This document shows, piece by piece, positions 44,900 through 53,786 of a DNA stretch of 64,000 bases; position 1 is the stretch's first letter; each line of letters starts with the position of its first letter. Source of the DNA: Chitinophaga flava (GTDB lineage: Bacteria > Bacteroidota > Bacteroidia > Chitinophagales > Chitinophagaceae). Position numbers and translations under genes: made by a program. Location of the stretch: the NCBI RefSeq assembly GCF_003308995.1, contig NZ_QFFJ01000002.1:2914001-2978000 (forward strand). Reading direction: 5' to 3'. The notes under the pieces were generated by a model. It worked only from the letters and a program-made list of their open reading frames with translations, did not search any database and was not told the origin of the DNA.

Positions 44900-45802
44900 C
44901 TAAAATCCGAATATTATACCCATACTTATCCGGGCATATCTGCTATGGGCTCCGTTGAACTGTGTTACTACCTGGGCATTGTTGGATAGATAGGCAATAT
45001 CGGTGCCTGCTTTGGTGGTTGATCTGCCAAGGACACCATTGGCCATTACGCCCAAATGGGTATTGAGCTGGTATATTATTCCGAGTTTAACATCCAGGCT
45101 ATTGCCATTGGCTTCCTGTTTAAAGCTAACCGGATGCTGAAATTCACGTGCAAGGTTCCAGTTGGCTACAGCATTGTATTGCAGCAGTCCAAATGTAAAA
45201 ACACCCTCCAGGTACAAGGATTGGGTGATATGGTATTTCCCGCCTGCTGAGAGGGTAGGACCTCTCCACTTTGCCAGATATGTAGTCCTGAGTTTTTCAT
45301 TATCCGGACTTAACAGAAAATAATTCTGCTGCGTATTGTTATAGCCAATACCTATGTTCAGGGTGTAGTTCTTCCTGATAAGTCCATTTAAAACAACACG
45401 GGCTGAAAAGGCTTCGAGGTGTCCCTGATTGCTTTGGAAATATTCATCATAGGTGATTTTACTTCTGTTGTCGCCATTGTAATCCGCGTCATGCACTGTG
45501 CCACTTATGGTACCATTTTTCTGATAATGGCCCTGTATTTCTATTCTTTTGAAAGGCCGGAAAACACCTTCTGCGTAAACACCCAATGCGGTGACCTGGT
45601 TAAATTTCAGTTCAGATAAAATATTGGGTGCCATGCCCTGTATGTTTCCCGCAATGGACCAATTGAAGCTGTTTATGTTTGCAACACCACCAGTGGAGAT
45701 GCTAAAGCGATGCTCCTGACCTTTGCTTTCCAAAGCAAACAAAATCAGGATAAAAAGCCGTGTTAATCTTTTTATGTTGCAGGATAGATAGAAAGGAAAC
45801 AT
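44900..45802 (-). CDS. outer-membrane beta-barrel protein next to the MACPF genes
   Basis: 300 residues. An N-terminal signal (LTRLFILILFALESKGQE) precedes about ten amphipathic beta strands with alternating aromatic/polar residues (GVYAEGVFRPFKRIEIQGHYQ, YTLNIGIGYNNTQQNYFLL, DVKLGIIYQLNTHLGVMAN). It ends YARISMGIIFGF, with the terminal Phe that marks barrel proteins for insertion. The size and strand plan suggest a ten-stranded barrel such as the omptin type, but I see no protease residues I would trust. It follows the second MACPF gene by 87 bases containing a terminator hairpin. It may be a partner, target or immunity version for the MACPF proteins. Confidence 0.75.
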   Translation of the reverse strand: MFPFYLSCNIKRLTRLFILILFALESKGQEHRFSISTGGVANINSFNWSIAGNIQGMAPNILSELKFNQVTALGVYAEGVFRPFKRIEIQGHYQKNGTISGTVHDADYNGDNRSKITYDEYFQSNQGHLEAFSARVVLNGLIRKNYTLNIGIGYNNTQQNYFLLSPDNEKLRTTYLAKWRGPTLSAGGKYHITQSLYLEGVFTFGLLQYNAVANWNLAREFQHPVSFKQEANGNSLDVKLGIIYQLNTHLGVMANGVLGRSTTKAGTDIAYLSNNAQVVTQFNGAHSRYARISMGIIFGF

Positions 45803-45821
45803 CCGTTATTTTTTATGATGT

Positions 45822-45866
45822 TGAAAAATTTCAGGACATGCTCAACTATGTTGGCATGTCCTGAAA
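45822..45866 (-). terminator. strong hairpin between MACPF gene 2 and the barrel gene
   Basis: A perfect 13-base stem TTTCAGGACATGC / GCATGTCCTGAAA (45829-45841 with 45854-45866) is followed, read leftward, by TTTTTC. It lies between the MACPF stop (45890) and the barrel start (45802), so it separates or attenuates transcription of the barrel. Confidence 0.8.
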
Positions 45867-45889
45867 CATGGATGAATAGTAAAATGAAT

Positions 45890-47248
45890 CTATGGTAATA
45901 TTTCATATCCCTGGCCCGGACGTGCTTCATACCAGCTGGTTGTTTCCGGTTGGCCGTTGACGTAAGCCTTATAGGAGCCATAATCCCTTCCTATATACAT
46001 TCTGTTTGCATCTACGATCCTGATGGTGCTCGGCGGATTAGAAGAATAGGATATTATACCGGTCTTCATATCTTTTGAAGCACGAACATATGGAACGGTA
46101 ATATCCCTCACGGTAGCAGGAGTAACTTTATCTTCCTTGTAAAAGTTAACGTAGTAGTCATAGAATGTTCCTTCTCCCCATTGGTCCTTTTTGAAAACGG
46201 GATTCTCCGCCGTAATCTTTACATAGGTCCGTAGCAGGAAGGCTGCATTGTTTTGCAGATAGTTTCTGAGATAATCGATAACAGCCTGTTTCTTTACAGG
46301 GTTGTCGATAAACTCGTAAATAGGGATCATTCCTTCTTTGTTGAAGTCAATCAACTCTGAATTGTTGACAGAGGAAGATGCTTGCCAGGCTGAGATATCC
46401 ACGGCTGGTGCGGTGCTGCCTGCAGGGATATCGCCTATCACGCTTTTAGACGGATCACCTCCGATTGTTTCATAGTGCAGTGCCTGGGAGAAGTTGGCTT
46501 CTGTTTCCTTTTTGGTATAGGTATAGTTTAAGCCAACGCTTACACTGAACACTTTATTTACACTAACGTCAACGCCTATCTCGGAAGCTCTCTCTCTGGC
46601 GCTGTTGGTGGTTTCAGACCGGTACATCACACTCAGTTTGGCGCCCAATGTAATGTCAGTCAGCACGTGGGTGCCGTAAGCGCTGACAATCCATTCCGGA
46701 CTTTCATTTTCGATGTCCCATACAAAACTGGGTTGGAGATACTGTTTCAGCAGCGTAAGACCTCCGCTGATCTTACCTCTCTTCTGCTGGATCAGCAGAT
46801 CAAAACTACTGTAAACATACTTGGAAGAAAAGGCGTTGCTGTCTGAATATGCTGCTTTGATACTTCCCTTAAAAATGCCAAAGCCAAAAGTGCCGTCCAG
46901 ATTGACTTTGAGTTTGTCAAGATAAGAAACTGCATTCTCACCGGATACCAGTTTTCCAATCTGCTTTTTGGAGAGGTCCCATTCCATGCGGGTAGGATTA
47001 TCTTTTTGAAAAGCTGTTATATTCAGTACGCTGAACTTGGAGGCACTGGAATGCGCATATTCTCCGGTGACATCGTATCCGTAGCCCAACAGATCATTTT
47101 TACCATCTCCGGCGCTGCGGGGCCTGGTTCTTTCATAAGGGTTGCTTTTAGGTTTTTCTTCTTTCTTACAACCGGGCGTTACAAAAAATGCGAGACATGC
47201 CATAACCAGCAACCAGGGCATATTTTTTTTAAAATATTGTGGTATCAT
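45890..47248 (-). CDS. MACPF domain lipoprotein 2
   Basis: 452 residues with a lipoprotein signal ending TPGC (Cys27) followed by KKEEK, a pattern like Bacteroidota surface-export signals. The MACPF signature YGTHVLTDITLGAKL lies at 191-205. It is flanked by the helix regions that unfold into membrane hairpins (SDSNAFSSKYVYSSFDLLIQ, and SVNKVFSVSVGLNYTYTKKE). The opening GYGYDVTGEYAHSSAS (about 55-70) is shared almost exactly with the upstream paralogue. The C-terminal 170 residues form a separate domain. MACPF proteins make pores or attach to membranes. Bacteroides MACPF members include secreted toxins that kill related strains. Tandem duplicate of the next gene (33-base gap). Confidence 0.93.
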   Translation of the reverse strand: MIPQYFKKNMPWLLVMACLAFFVTPGCKKEEKPKSNPYERTRPRSAGDGKNDLLGYGYDVTGEYAHSSASKFSVLNITAFQKDNPTRMEWDLSKKQIGKLVSGENAVSYLDKLKVNLDGTFGFGIFKGSIKAAYSDSNAFSSKYVYSSFDLLIQQKRGKISGGLTLLKQYLQPSFVWDIENESPEWIVSAYGTHVLTDITLGAKLSVMYRSETTNSARERASEIGVDVSVNKVFSVSVGLNYTYTKKETEANFSQALHYETIGGDPSKSVIGDIPAGSTAPAVDISAWQASSSVNNSELIDFNKEGMIPIYEFIDNPVKKQAVIDYLRNYLQNNAAFLLRTYVKITAENPVFKKDQWGEGTFYDYYVNFYKEDKVTPATVRDITVPYVRASKDMKTGIISYSSNPPSTIRIVDANRMYIGRDYGSYKAYVNGQPETTSWYEARPGQGYEILP

Positions 47249-47281
47249 TTTTTTAAAAATTTGTCGTTATCAAACATTGTG

Positions 47282-48649
47282 TTATTCGGGCATAGGTTCG
47301 TAACCATTTCCTGGCAGCACTTCCAGTTTTTTAAATGTAGTGATGGAATAACTATCGTAGCGATCTGTGTTTTGGTATACATCCCTGCCTAAACTGATAT
47401 AGTTGGAATTGGTGACCTGATAGGTTTTTGTGGCGCCGGTTTGGTTTAATCGGGGATCATCCGAACTGGAAGTATTGATCCTGTAGTTAACGGTCAGGTT
47501 GTTGACTGTCACCGGAGTAACTTTATCTGCTTTGTAAAAACGAATGTAATAATCGTAAAAATAAGAAGTCCAGGAATAGTCGTCGCTCGTAGACATACCA
47601 GGGTTTTCATAAGAAATCTTTGCATATATTTTGTTCGGCAATTCCACTAAAACCACCTGACGGTCTTTCAGATATTGATCGATATATGCTTTTAAGGCAG
47701 CCTGTTTGACAGGATCGCTGACCAGGTCATAGAGCGGGACCAATGATTCAGTATTAAAATCGATCATTTCAGCGTTAGCAACAGTGGAAGAAGCCTGCCA
47801 GTCTGTAATGCTCACCTTGGGGACTGTTTGGCCGATAGGGATCTGGCCGATCAGTTTTTTCGAAGGATCTCCGCCGATGGTCTGATAGTGCAGCGACTGA
47901 GAGGAATTCGACTGTGTTTCCTGTTCGGTGTGACTGAAACCGGTATTGATACTGAATACCTTTCCAACGCTTACGTCTATACCGGCTTCTGAAGCTTTCA
48001 TTTTATCGGAGCTGCTGGTCTGTGACCGGTATAATACCTGTAGTTTAGCCCCCAGTGTGATGTCTCCCAGAACGTGTGTTCCGTAGGTCTTTACGATATA
48101 CTGTGGCGTTTCATTCTGAATATCGGCCACGAAGTTCGGGGTCAGGTATTGCTTCAGCAAAGCAATGCTGGCATTCATTTTTACTCTTTTCTGCTGAATG
48201 ATCAGGTCAAAGCCGCTGTACACATACGTCGATGAAAATGCATCGCTGCTACTGAAGGAAGTGGTAATGGTGGCCTTAAAAACCCCTATACCAGCGGATC
48301 CTTTAACTTTCAGCGATTTTTTTTCGAGAAATGATTTGGCATTTTCTCCGGCCACCAGGTTGCCCACCTGTCTTTTAGACTGGTCCCATTCTATACGGGT
48401 GGGCTGGTCCAGCTGTAATTGCTCAACATTGATCACCTTGAATCGGGATGCGCTGGAGTTGGCGTATTCGCCGGTAACATCATAGCCATAGCCCAATAGG
48501 TCATTTTTCCCATCTCCGGCAGACCTGGGCATGGTACTGGATTGTGGAGATGTTTGCGATAGGTCGTTCTTTTTACAGCTGTAGAAGCTGAATGTAGTTA
48601 GTCCTGCTAACAGTAGTAGCGTTTGAGATGTTCGGGTAACTGATTTCAT
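47282..48649 (-). CDS. MACPF domain lipoprotein 1
   Basis: 455 residues, first gene of the pair. Lipoprotein signal ending FYSC (Cys25), then KKNDL. MACPF signature YGTHVLGDITLGAKL at 189-203. It shares with its paralogue the block PRSAGDGKNDLLGYGYDVTGEYA and the later SLHYQTIGGDPSKKLIGQIP and ASSTVANAEMIDFN segments, while the C-terminal domains diverge more, the expected pattern if the C-terminus decides target binding. No separate immunity gene of known type is adjacent. A 432-base upstream spacer must hold the promoter. Confidence 0.94.
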   Translation of the reverse strand: MKSVTRTSQTLLLLAGLTTFSFYSCKKNDLSQTSPQSSTMPRSAGDGKNDLLGYGYDVTGEYANSSASRFKVINVEQLQLDQPTRIEWDQSKRQVGNLVAGENAKSFLEKKSLKVKGSAGIGVFKATITTSFSSSDAFSSTYVYSGFDLIIQQKRVKMNASIALLKQYLTPNFVADIQNETPQYIVKTYGTHVLGDITLGAKLQVLYRSQTSSSDKMKASEAGIDVSVGKVFSINTGFSHTEQETQSNSSQSLHYQTIGGDPSKKLIGQIPIGQTVPKVSITDWQASSTVANAEMIDFNTESLVPLYDLVSDPVKQAALKAYIDQYLKDRQVVLVELPNKIYAKISYENPGMSTSDDYSWTSYFYDYYIRFYKADKVTPVTVNNLTVNYRINTSSSDDPRLNQTGATKTYQVTNSNYISLGRDVYQNTDRYDSYSITTFKKLEVLPGNGYEPMPE

Positions 48650-49081
48650 ATGGATTTTTTGTTCTTGACGGTATATAGGAGTGCCTGCCCGATTGGTAGT
48701 CGGGCCAAACTATGTTTGACAGATTATTTTATCTGGTGGAAAACCTTTTAACTAATAGATAGGGTGTTATAGGTATTTTGAATGCTTATAGGCGTTTGAT
48801 TTTATAGGTTATGGGTAACGGGTTATCAATTTACAGTACAGTATAGCAGACTGCTATTATAATTCAAGATATGTATAAATGAAATTAATTATCGTTAGGA
48901 TGGATTAACAAATTGTTAAGTAGATATTCTTCTGGTGAAATAGTGTAAGTGCATGGTAGTTTTCCTTAAAACCGAACAAGGAAAGATGAGTGCTCATCTT
49001 TCCTTGTTCAGTTAAGTTAGCGGCTATAAGAAAATTATATCCGCCGATATAAGACATTTGGTTCTACTGAGTGTTACTTTT
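48650..49081. other. intergenic region before the MACPF genes
   Basis: About 430 AT-rich bases without a gene. It holds the MACPF promoter (only a near match to TAnnTTTG near 48705-48715) and, at its right end, the hairpin at 48974-49009 that ends the cytochrome operon. Confidence 0.5.
48974..49009 (-). terminator. long hairpin after the cytochrome/DUF1501 operon
   Basis: GAACAAGGAAAGATGAG (48974-48990) is followed by its exact inverse (48993-49009). The 17-base stem lies 73 bases after the stop at 49082. Read leftward it is followed by GGTTTTAAGG, a short T tract. Confidence 0.7.
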
Positions 49082-51241
49082 CTAATTAAACAATAGTTCA
49101 TCCACAAATACCCAGGCATGTTTTCCTTTGCCGGGATGCCAGGATGGAAGTATGGCTGGTGTCATCATTATCTTCATACAGGATACCTGTGTGAGGGGAA
49201 ATGAACAGTCAATATCCATGGCTGTAACCGGATCATCTTTTTTGCCTGCGGGAGGAGTGATCTTTTTCAACAATTTGAGATGCTGCGGATCGGCGCCGCC
49301 CCATATCTGAATCTGCTGCGGCAGGAAGATGTATGAACCGACGTTACGCAGCGCGCCTATTGTTACAGATTTAAGTGGTACTGGTTGAGGGAACCGCACA
49401 ATAGCTTGCAGTTCGTTTTTCGTATAGCCGAGCCATTTACCATTGTTATAGTCCATGCCGCCCTTTTGTCCGTCTGTTAGCGTACTGCCACCGTTGGCAA
49501 TATACGCGCCTTCAGGCTGGTTTAACAGTGAGATGCTGTCGGGTGCATAAGCCGTTTTGTGGAAGGAGAACTGTACAGGATCGCTGGCATACCAGCCTTG
49601 TTTACAGGCGATAGCACGCACTGTGGTATTGGCGGTAATCAGGAGACTGTCTTTGAATACAGGCGAGTGCAGGCTGTCGGGAGCGCTGCCATCGGTGGTG
49701 TAATGTATCTCTACTCCTTTTACGGGATGTTGCAGTATCAGTTGCATACTGTTCCTGAAAACAGCCAGGGTATTGAGTATAGTCGGCTGATTCAATTTCA
49801 GTTGCTCTCCCTTGTCATTAGTGAAGCCTTTCACCACGGTGACCTGTTGGAGATTTTTTTGCACCTGCAGGATATCGGCGGGGGATAGGCCGGTATTCCA
49901 TACATACAGTTCTTGTAAGGCAGGTGCAGATTTCAGGCTCATGAGCTGTTGTAGTGTAACCGGTGTGCCAGACAAAGAGAGGCTCCGCAGGTGTGGCAAT
50001 TTAGCGAGTGCGGTTAGTGTTTGCCCGGTGATATTGGTGAAACTCAGATTGAGTACCCGCAACTGTTTAAACTGCGCCAATACGTCAAGATCAGCATCTT
50101 GTACCGGCATCTTCTGCAAATGCATTTCTATCAGCTGTTCCTTTACAGGCAACAGTTCACTGACAGATTTGATGTTGAACTTGTCTTTATTATACCAGTT
50201 CGCCACCAGGGGCGCGGCATGTAACGCTATCGGGTACACGACGCGATAGTTGTTATTCAGCTGCTGTACCAGTTTATCATCTGCGGGAGAGAAATTATAT
50301 ACCGGCTCTTTGGATACTGCGGGTTGCAGGCGTGCAGCGGCGAGTAACCGCAGGCTATCATGCGCTGGTAGTGATGCCACCGGTGTTTTGAAGTCGGCAC
50401 CTCCTTTGATCCAGTAATAAAGCAGGGCCACTTCTTCTTCGCTGAGCTGTGGCTTGCCGGTGGGAGGCATATGTTTTTTATCTTCCGCCGGAAGATGCAA
50501 TCTCTCCATCATCAAACTGATGGCGGGATTACCGGGGATGAACAACTTACCGGTTTTACCGCCGGCGAGTAATTGTTGTGGTAACTCCATCGACAGGCCA
50601 CCTTTCGCTTTCCCTGCATTGTGGCAGTTCATACATTTTTCTTCCAGAATGGGCTTCACGAGATGTTCATACACAAGAGCTTTCTCCAATGGCACAGCTG
50701 TATTACGCGGTGTAACAGGTGCCAGTACGAAATTATTACCATGTGTGACGTTGGCACCGAAATGGCCGGTCACGAGTAACAAGACTACAGTTGCGAGTGC
50801 ACTTGTTTTCGGTAACCAGGGCTTGCGGTAGTCGCGCAGCCAGTATAAGGCGGAAGCGCCCCATAACACAGCTATCCCGCCCCATTTATGCCACTGTATA
50901 TTGCCATTGTCAGTATAACCTTCTTCCCGCGCGAGCAGTAGTCCCATGATAACGGTGACGGCTGTACTGATTGCTGCCCCGAGTATGAGCCAGGAAGTAA
51001 ACCGGATTTTCCAGCGGTTGGCCTCCGGCTCGCGCAGCTGTATAAACAGCAGCAGTCCGCCCAGTATGAGCAATACGATCGGGAAATGCAGCACCAGAGG
51101 ATGCATACGCCCCAGTACCTGCAACCATGCCGGCACCAGGATCCTGCTACCAGCCACGAATAAGACCAGCACGAAAATATTAGTGGCGAATAAGAGCTGG
51201 CTGCCGGCCTCCTGCCAGCGGATACGATTCCACTTCATCAT
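49082..51241 (-). CDS. DUF2231-like membrane protein with c-type cytochrome and chitobiase-C-like domains
   Basis: 719 residues. Four to five membrane helices come first with the DUF2231-like motif MHPLVLHFPIVLLILGGLL (about 46-64). A Planctomycete-type cytochrome domain follows with haem motif EEKCMNCHNAGKAKGG (Cys203, Cys206, His207) and a later Met ligand candidate HMPPTGKP. Leucine-rich repeat-like lines (LRVLNLSFTNITGQTLTALA, LRSLSLSGTPVTLQQL), a chitobiase-C-like beta domain (VEIHYTTDGSAPDS) and a C-terminal jelly roll complete the chain. It should span the inner membrane with its domains in the periplasm and carry electrons. Last gene of the operon (4-base overlap with the preceding gene). 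Confidence 0.88.
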   Translation of the reverse strand: MMKWNRIRWQEAGSQLLFATNIFVLVLFVAGSRILVPAWLQVLGRMHPLVLHFPIVLLILGGLLLFIQLREPEANRWKIRFTSWLILGAAISTAVTVIMGLLLAREEGYTDNGNIQWHKWGGIAVLWGASALYWLRDYRKPWLPKTSALATVVLLLVTGHFGANVTHGNNFVLAPVTPRNTAVPLEKALVYEHLVKPILEEKCMNCHNAGKAKGGLSMELPQQLLAGGKTGKLFIPGNPAISLMMERLHLPAEDKKHMPPTGKPQLSEEEVALLYYWIKGGADFKTPVASLPAHDSLRLLAAARLQPAVSKEPVYNFSPADDKLVQQLNNNYRVVYPIALHAAPLVANWYNKDKFNIKSVSELLPVKEQLIEMHLQKMPVQDADLDVLAQFKQLRVLNLSFTNITGQTLTALAKLPHLRSLSLSGTPVTLQQLMSLKSAPALQELYVWNTGLSPADILQVQKNLQQVTVVKGFTNDKGEQLKLNQPTILNTLAVFRNSMQLILQHPVKGVEIHYTTDGSAPDSLHSPVFKDSLLITANTTVRAIACKQGWYASDPVQFSFHKTAYAPDSISLLNQPEGAYIANGGSTLTDGQKGGMDYNNGKWLGYTKNELQAIVRFPQPVPLKSVTIGALRNVGSYIFLPQQIQIWGGADPQHLKLLKKITPPAGKKDDPVTAMDIDCSFPLTQVSCMKIMMTPAILPSWHPGKGKHAWVFVDELLFN

Positions 51242-52263
51242 ACCCTCCTGAGTTTATATGGATACACTTTGCCAGCGGCCCATTGCGCTACATAAATATT
51301 TTCATCGTTATCTACACATACATCATGCGGGTGAACGAAGAGTTTCTCTGCCTGCTGCATCGGTTGCAATTCACTGCCGTTATACACTGGTGCGGTACCG
51401 CCAATATTGGATACTACCTTGTTGTTTTTGTCGAGAATGGTAACAAAGCCGCTGCCGCTGACATTCATGTCGGGTGAGCGCAATACGGCCGCATACAGAT
51501 GATCACCCTTAATCACCGGACGACATACACAGGCACCGGGCAGGGATATCACTTCCTGTAGTTGACCACTCATGCTGAAACGCTTGAAACAATTGCGGGT
51601 GCGGTCTGTCACCAGCAGGGAAGGAGCGCCCTGGCGGCGGTCGATACAGATACCGTGAGCATTGTCCAGATGTGCATCGCCCTGGCCACGGCCGCCAAAA
51701 GTATTCAGGAGCTTGCCATTGCGGTCATAATGTATAATATACTGCGCGCCATAACCATCTGCAATATAGATATCGCCATTATCCGCGATGGTGGTTTCGG
51801 TAGGCACAAATTCCTCTTTCTTGGTGTAGTGTCCTGTTTCTGCCGGATAGTCGATTGTCATTATTATCTTGCCATCCATGGTAGTTTTATAGACCTGGTG
51901 TTTTTCCGTATCAGTGATAAACAGGTATTCGGTACCGTTTTCATTGGCGAGCGTAAGACCATGTGCTCCGGGAAACTCATGCCCCCAGTACTCCAACAGC
52001 TTACCGGATTTATTGTAAACGAGGATATTGTTTTTTGTTTCATTGGTGAGCAGGATAATACGGCCTTTTTTGTCCTGTACCATCTCATGGCAGTCCTTTA
52101 CGGGATGCCGGCTGCTGTCGAGTGTGCCCCAGCGGGTATCGAGCGTGTAGCGCATATCCTGGTGGCCATACACTGGTCCTTTAGGATGTGCAAAGAGATC
52201 ACGGGAAATATAAAAAGATGCGGCAACTAACGCAGACGATTGTATGAATTTTCTTCTCTTCAT
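51238..52263 (-). CDS. Tat-exported NHL-repeat/six-bladed propeller protein
   Basis: 341 residues with a twin-arginine-like signal (MKRRKFIQSSALVAASFYIS). The body has NHL-type blade sequences (GAHGLTLANENGTEYLFITDT, ETTIADNGDIYIADGYGAQY, LDNAHGICIDRRQGAPSLLV, VHPHDVCVDNDENIYVAQWA). This is the six-bladed TolB/peptidylglycine-lyase-like propeller type found in Planctomycete-like sugar-degradation operons. No catalytic site is clear. It overlaps the DUF2231-cytochrome gene by 4 bases and follows DUF1501 by 14 bases. Confidence 0.9.
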   Translation of the reverse strand: MKRRKFIQSSALVAASFYISRDLFAHPKGPVYGHQDMRYTLDTRWGTLDSSRHPVKDCHEMVQDKKGRIILLTNETKNNILVYNKSGKLLEYWGHEFPGAHGLTLANENGTEYLFITDTEKHQVYKTTMDGKIIMTIDYPAETGHYTKKEEFVPTETTIADNGDIYIADGYGAQYIIHYDRNGKLLNTFGGRGQGDAHLDNAHGICIDRRQGAPSLLVTDRTRNCFKRFSMSGQLQEVISLPGACVCRPVIKGDHLYAAVLRSPDMNVSGSGFVTILDKNNKVVSNIGGTAPVYNGSELQPMQQAEKLFVHPHDVCVDNDENIYVAQWAAGKVYPYKLRRV

Positions 52264-52277
52264 GAATAATGTTTTTA

Positions 52278-53732
52278 TCAGGCCATGAGCCCTGGTATAA
52301 CTTTTCCGGCGACGTCGGTGAGGCGGTAACGGCGGCCCTGGTGTTTGAATGTGAGTTTTTCGTGATCAAGTCCCATGAGATGTAATACGGTGGCGTGGAA
52401 ATCGTGTACGTGCACAGGATCTTTCACGATATTGTACCCAAACTCGTCGGTTTCGCCATAAACGATCCCCGGCTTTACTCCGCCGCCGGCCATCCAGATG
52501 GAGAAGCAGCGTGGGTGGTGATCGCGGCCATAATTGTCTGCTGTCATTTTACCCTGGCAAAAGTTTGTTCTGCCAAATTCACCGCCCCATATCACAAGTG
52601 TTTCATCGAGCAGGCCACGTTGTTTGAGATCGGTGATTAGTGCAGCGGAGGCGCGGTCTACATCCTTTGCCTGGCCAGCCATTTCATTGGGCAGGTTGCC
52701 GTGCTGGTCCCATCCCTGGTGATAGAGCTGCACAAAACGCACACCACTTTCAGAGAGTTTTCTTGCGAGCAGGCAGTTGGCTGCAAAGGTGCCAGGAACA
52801 AGGCATTCAGGTCCATAAAGTTTAATGATGTCATCCGATTCCTTTGAGAGATCGGTCAGTTCGGGCACAGCTGTTTGCATACGGTAGGCCATCTCGTATT
52901 GCTGGATCTTGGTGCTGATTTCCGGATCGCCAAAGTCTTTGTACGACTGGTCATTCAAAGCAGCCAGCTGGTCGAGCATCTGGCGGCGGTTGGCCATATC
53001 AATACCTTCGGGATTGTTGAGATACAGCACCGGGTTATCGCCGCTGCTGAACTGCACTCCCTGGTGGATACTGTCGAGGAAACCGTTGGACCACAGTTTG
53101 GAATACACTCCCTGACCGTTGCCTTTGCCGCGTGACAGTAAAACGCAGAAGGCGGGCAGGTTCTTATTTTCGCTGCCGAGGCCATAGCTCATCCAGGAGC
53201 CAAAGCTGGCGCGGTTTCCCTGCTGTGCACCCGTCTGGAAAAAGGTGAGCGCCGGATCGTGGTTGATCGCTTCGGTAAACATCGACCGCACGATACAGAT
53301 ATCATCTACAATCTGTGCAGTATGCGGAAAGAGATCACTCACCCATGCCCTGGCTTCTCCATATTGTTTGAAGTCAAAATGGGAACCTACCAGCGGGAAC
53401 GACGACTGCCCGGAGGTCATACCGGTGAGCCTTTGTCCCATACGTATGGATGGGGGAAGCTCCTGGCCCATCATGTCGCGCAGTTTGGGTTTGTAGTCGA
53501 AGCTCTCCAGTTGTGAGGGTGCGCCGTTCTGGAACAGGTAGATGATCCTTTTGGCCTTGGGTGCGAAGTGTGGCATACCGGGGATGAAGGGCGTTTCATT
53601 AGTACTGCTCTTCCCGAACAGATCGGGTATCAACAAAGAACCAAGTGCTACGCTGCCGATACCTAAACTGAGCCGTGACAGGAACTTCCGGCGGTTCATA
53701 TTCAGGTGATGCTCTATGAATTCGTTTTTCAT
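52278..53732 (-). CDS. DUF1501 domain protein, Tat-exported
   Basis: 484 residues. The annotated ATG is at 53732; an internal Met at residue 12 (MNRRKFLSRLSLGIGSVA) starts the Tat signal and may be the real start. The DUF1501 alkaline-phosphatase/sulfatase-like fold shows APKAKRIIYLFQNGAPSQLE, MFTEAINHDPALTFFQTGAQ, VIWGGEFGRTNF and GRDHHPRCFSIWMAGGGVK. Metal-binding Asp/His residues are present. In Planctomycetes DUF1501 is encoded with DUF1549/DUF1553 cytochromes; the exact reaction is unknown. The same arrangement is present here, 54 bases behind the cytochrome gene. Confidence 0.94.
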   Translation of the reverse strand: MKNEFIEHHLNMNRRKFLSRLSLGIGSVALGSLLIPDLFGKSSTNETPFIPGMPHFAPKAKRIIYLFQNGAPSQLESFDYKPKLRDMMGQELPPSIRMGQRLTGMTSGQSSFPLVGSHFDFKQYGEARAWVSDLFPHTAQIVDDICIVRSMFTEAINHDPALTFFQTGAQQGNRASFGSWMSYGLGSENKNLPAFCVLLSRGKGNGQGVYSKLWSNGFLDSIHQGVQFSSGDNPVLYLNNPEGIDMANRRQMLDQLAALNDQSYKDFGDPEISTKIQQYEMAYRMQTAVPELTDLSKESDDIIKLYGPECLVPGTFAANCLLARKLSESGVRFVQLYHQGWDQHGNLPNEMAGQAKDVDRASAALITDLKQRGLLDETLVIWGGEFGRTNFCQGKMTADNYGRDHHPRCFSIWMAGGGVKPGIVYGETDEFGYNIVKDPVHVHDFHATVLHLMGLDHEKLTFKHQGRRYRLTDVAGKVIPGLMA

Positions 53733-53786
53733 CTTGTCATTTTTTTAAGAGAGAATGATGGTGAAGCGGGTATGATCATCGCCGGT

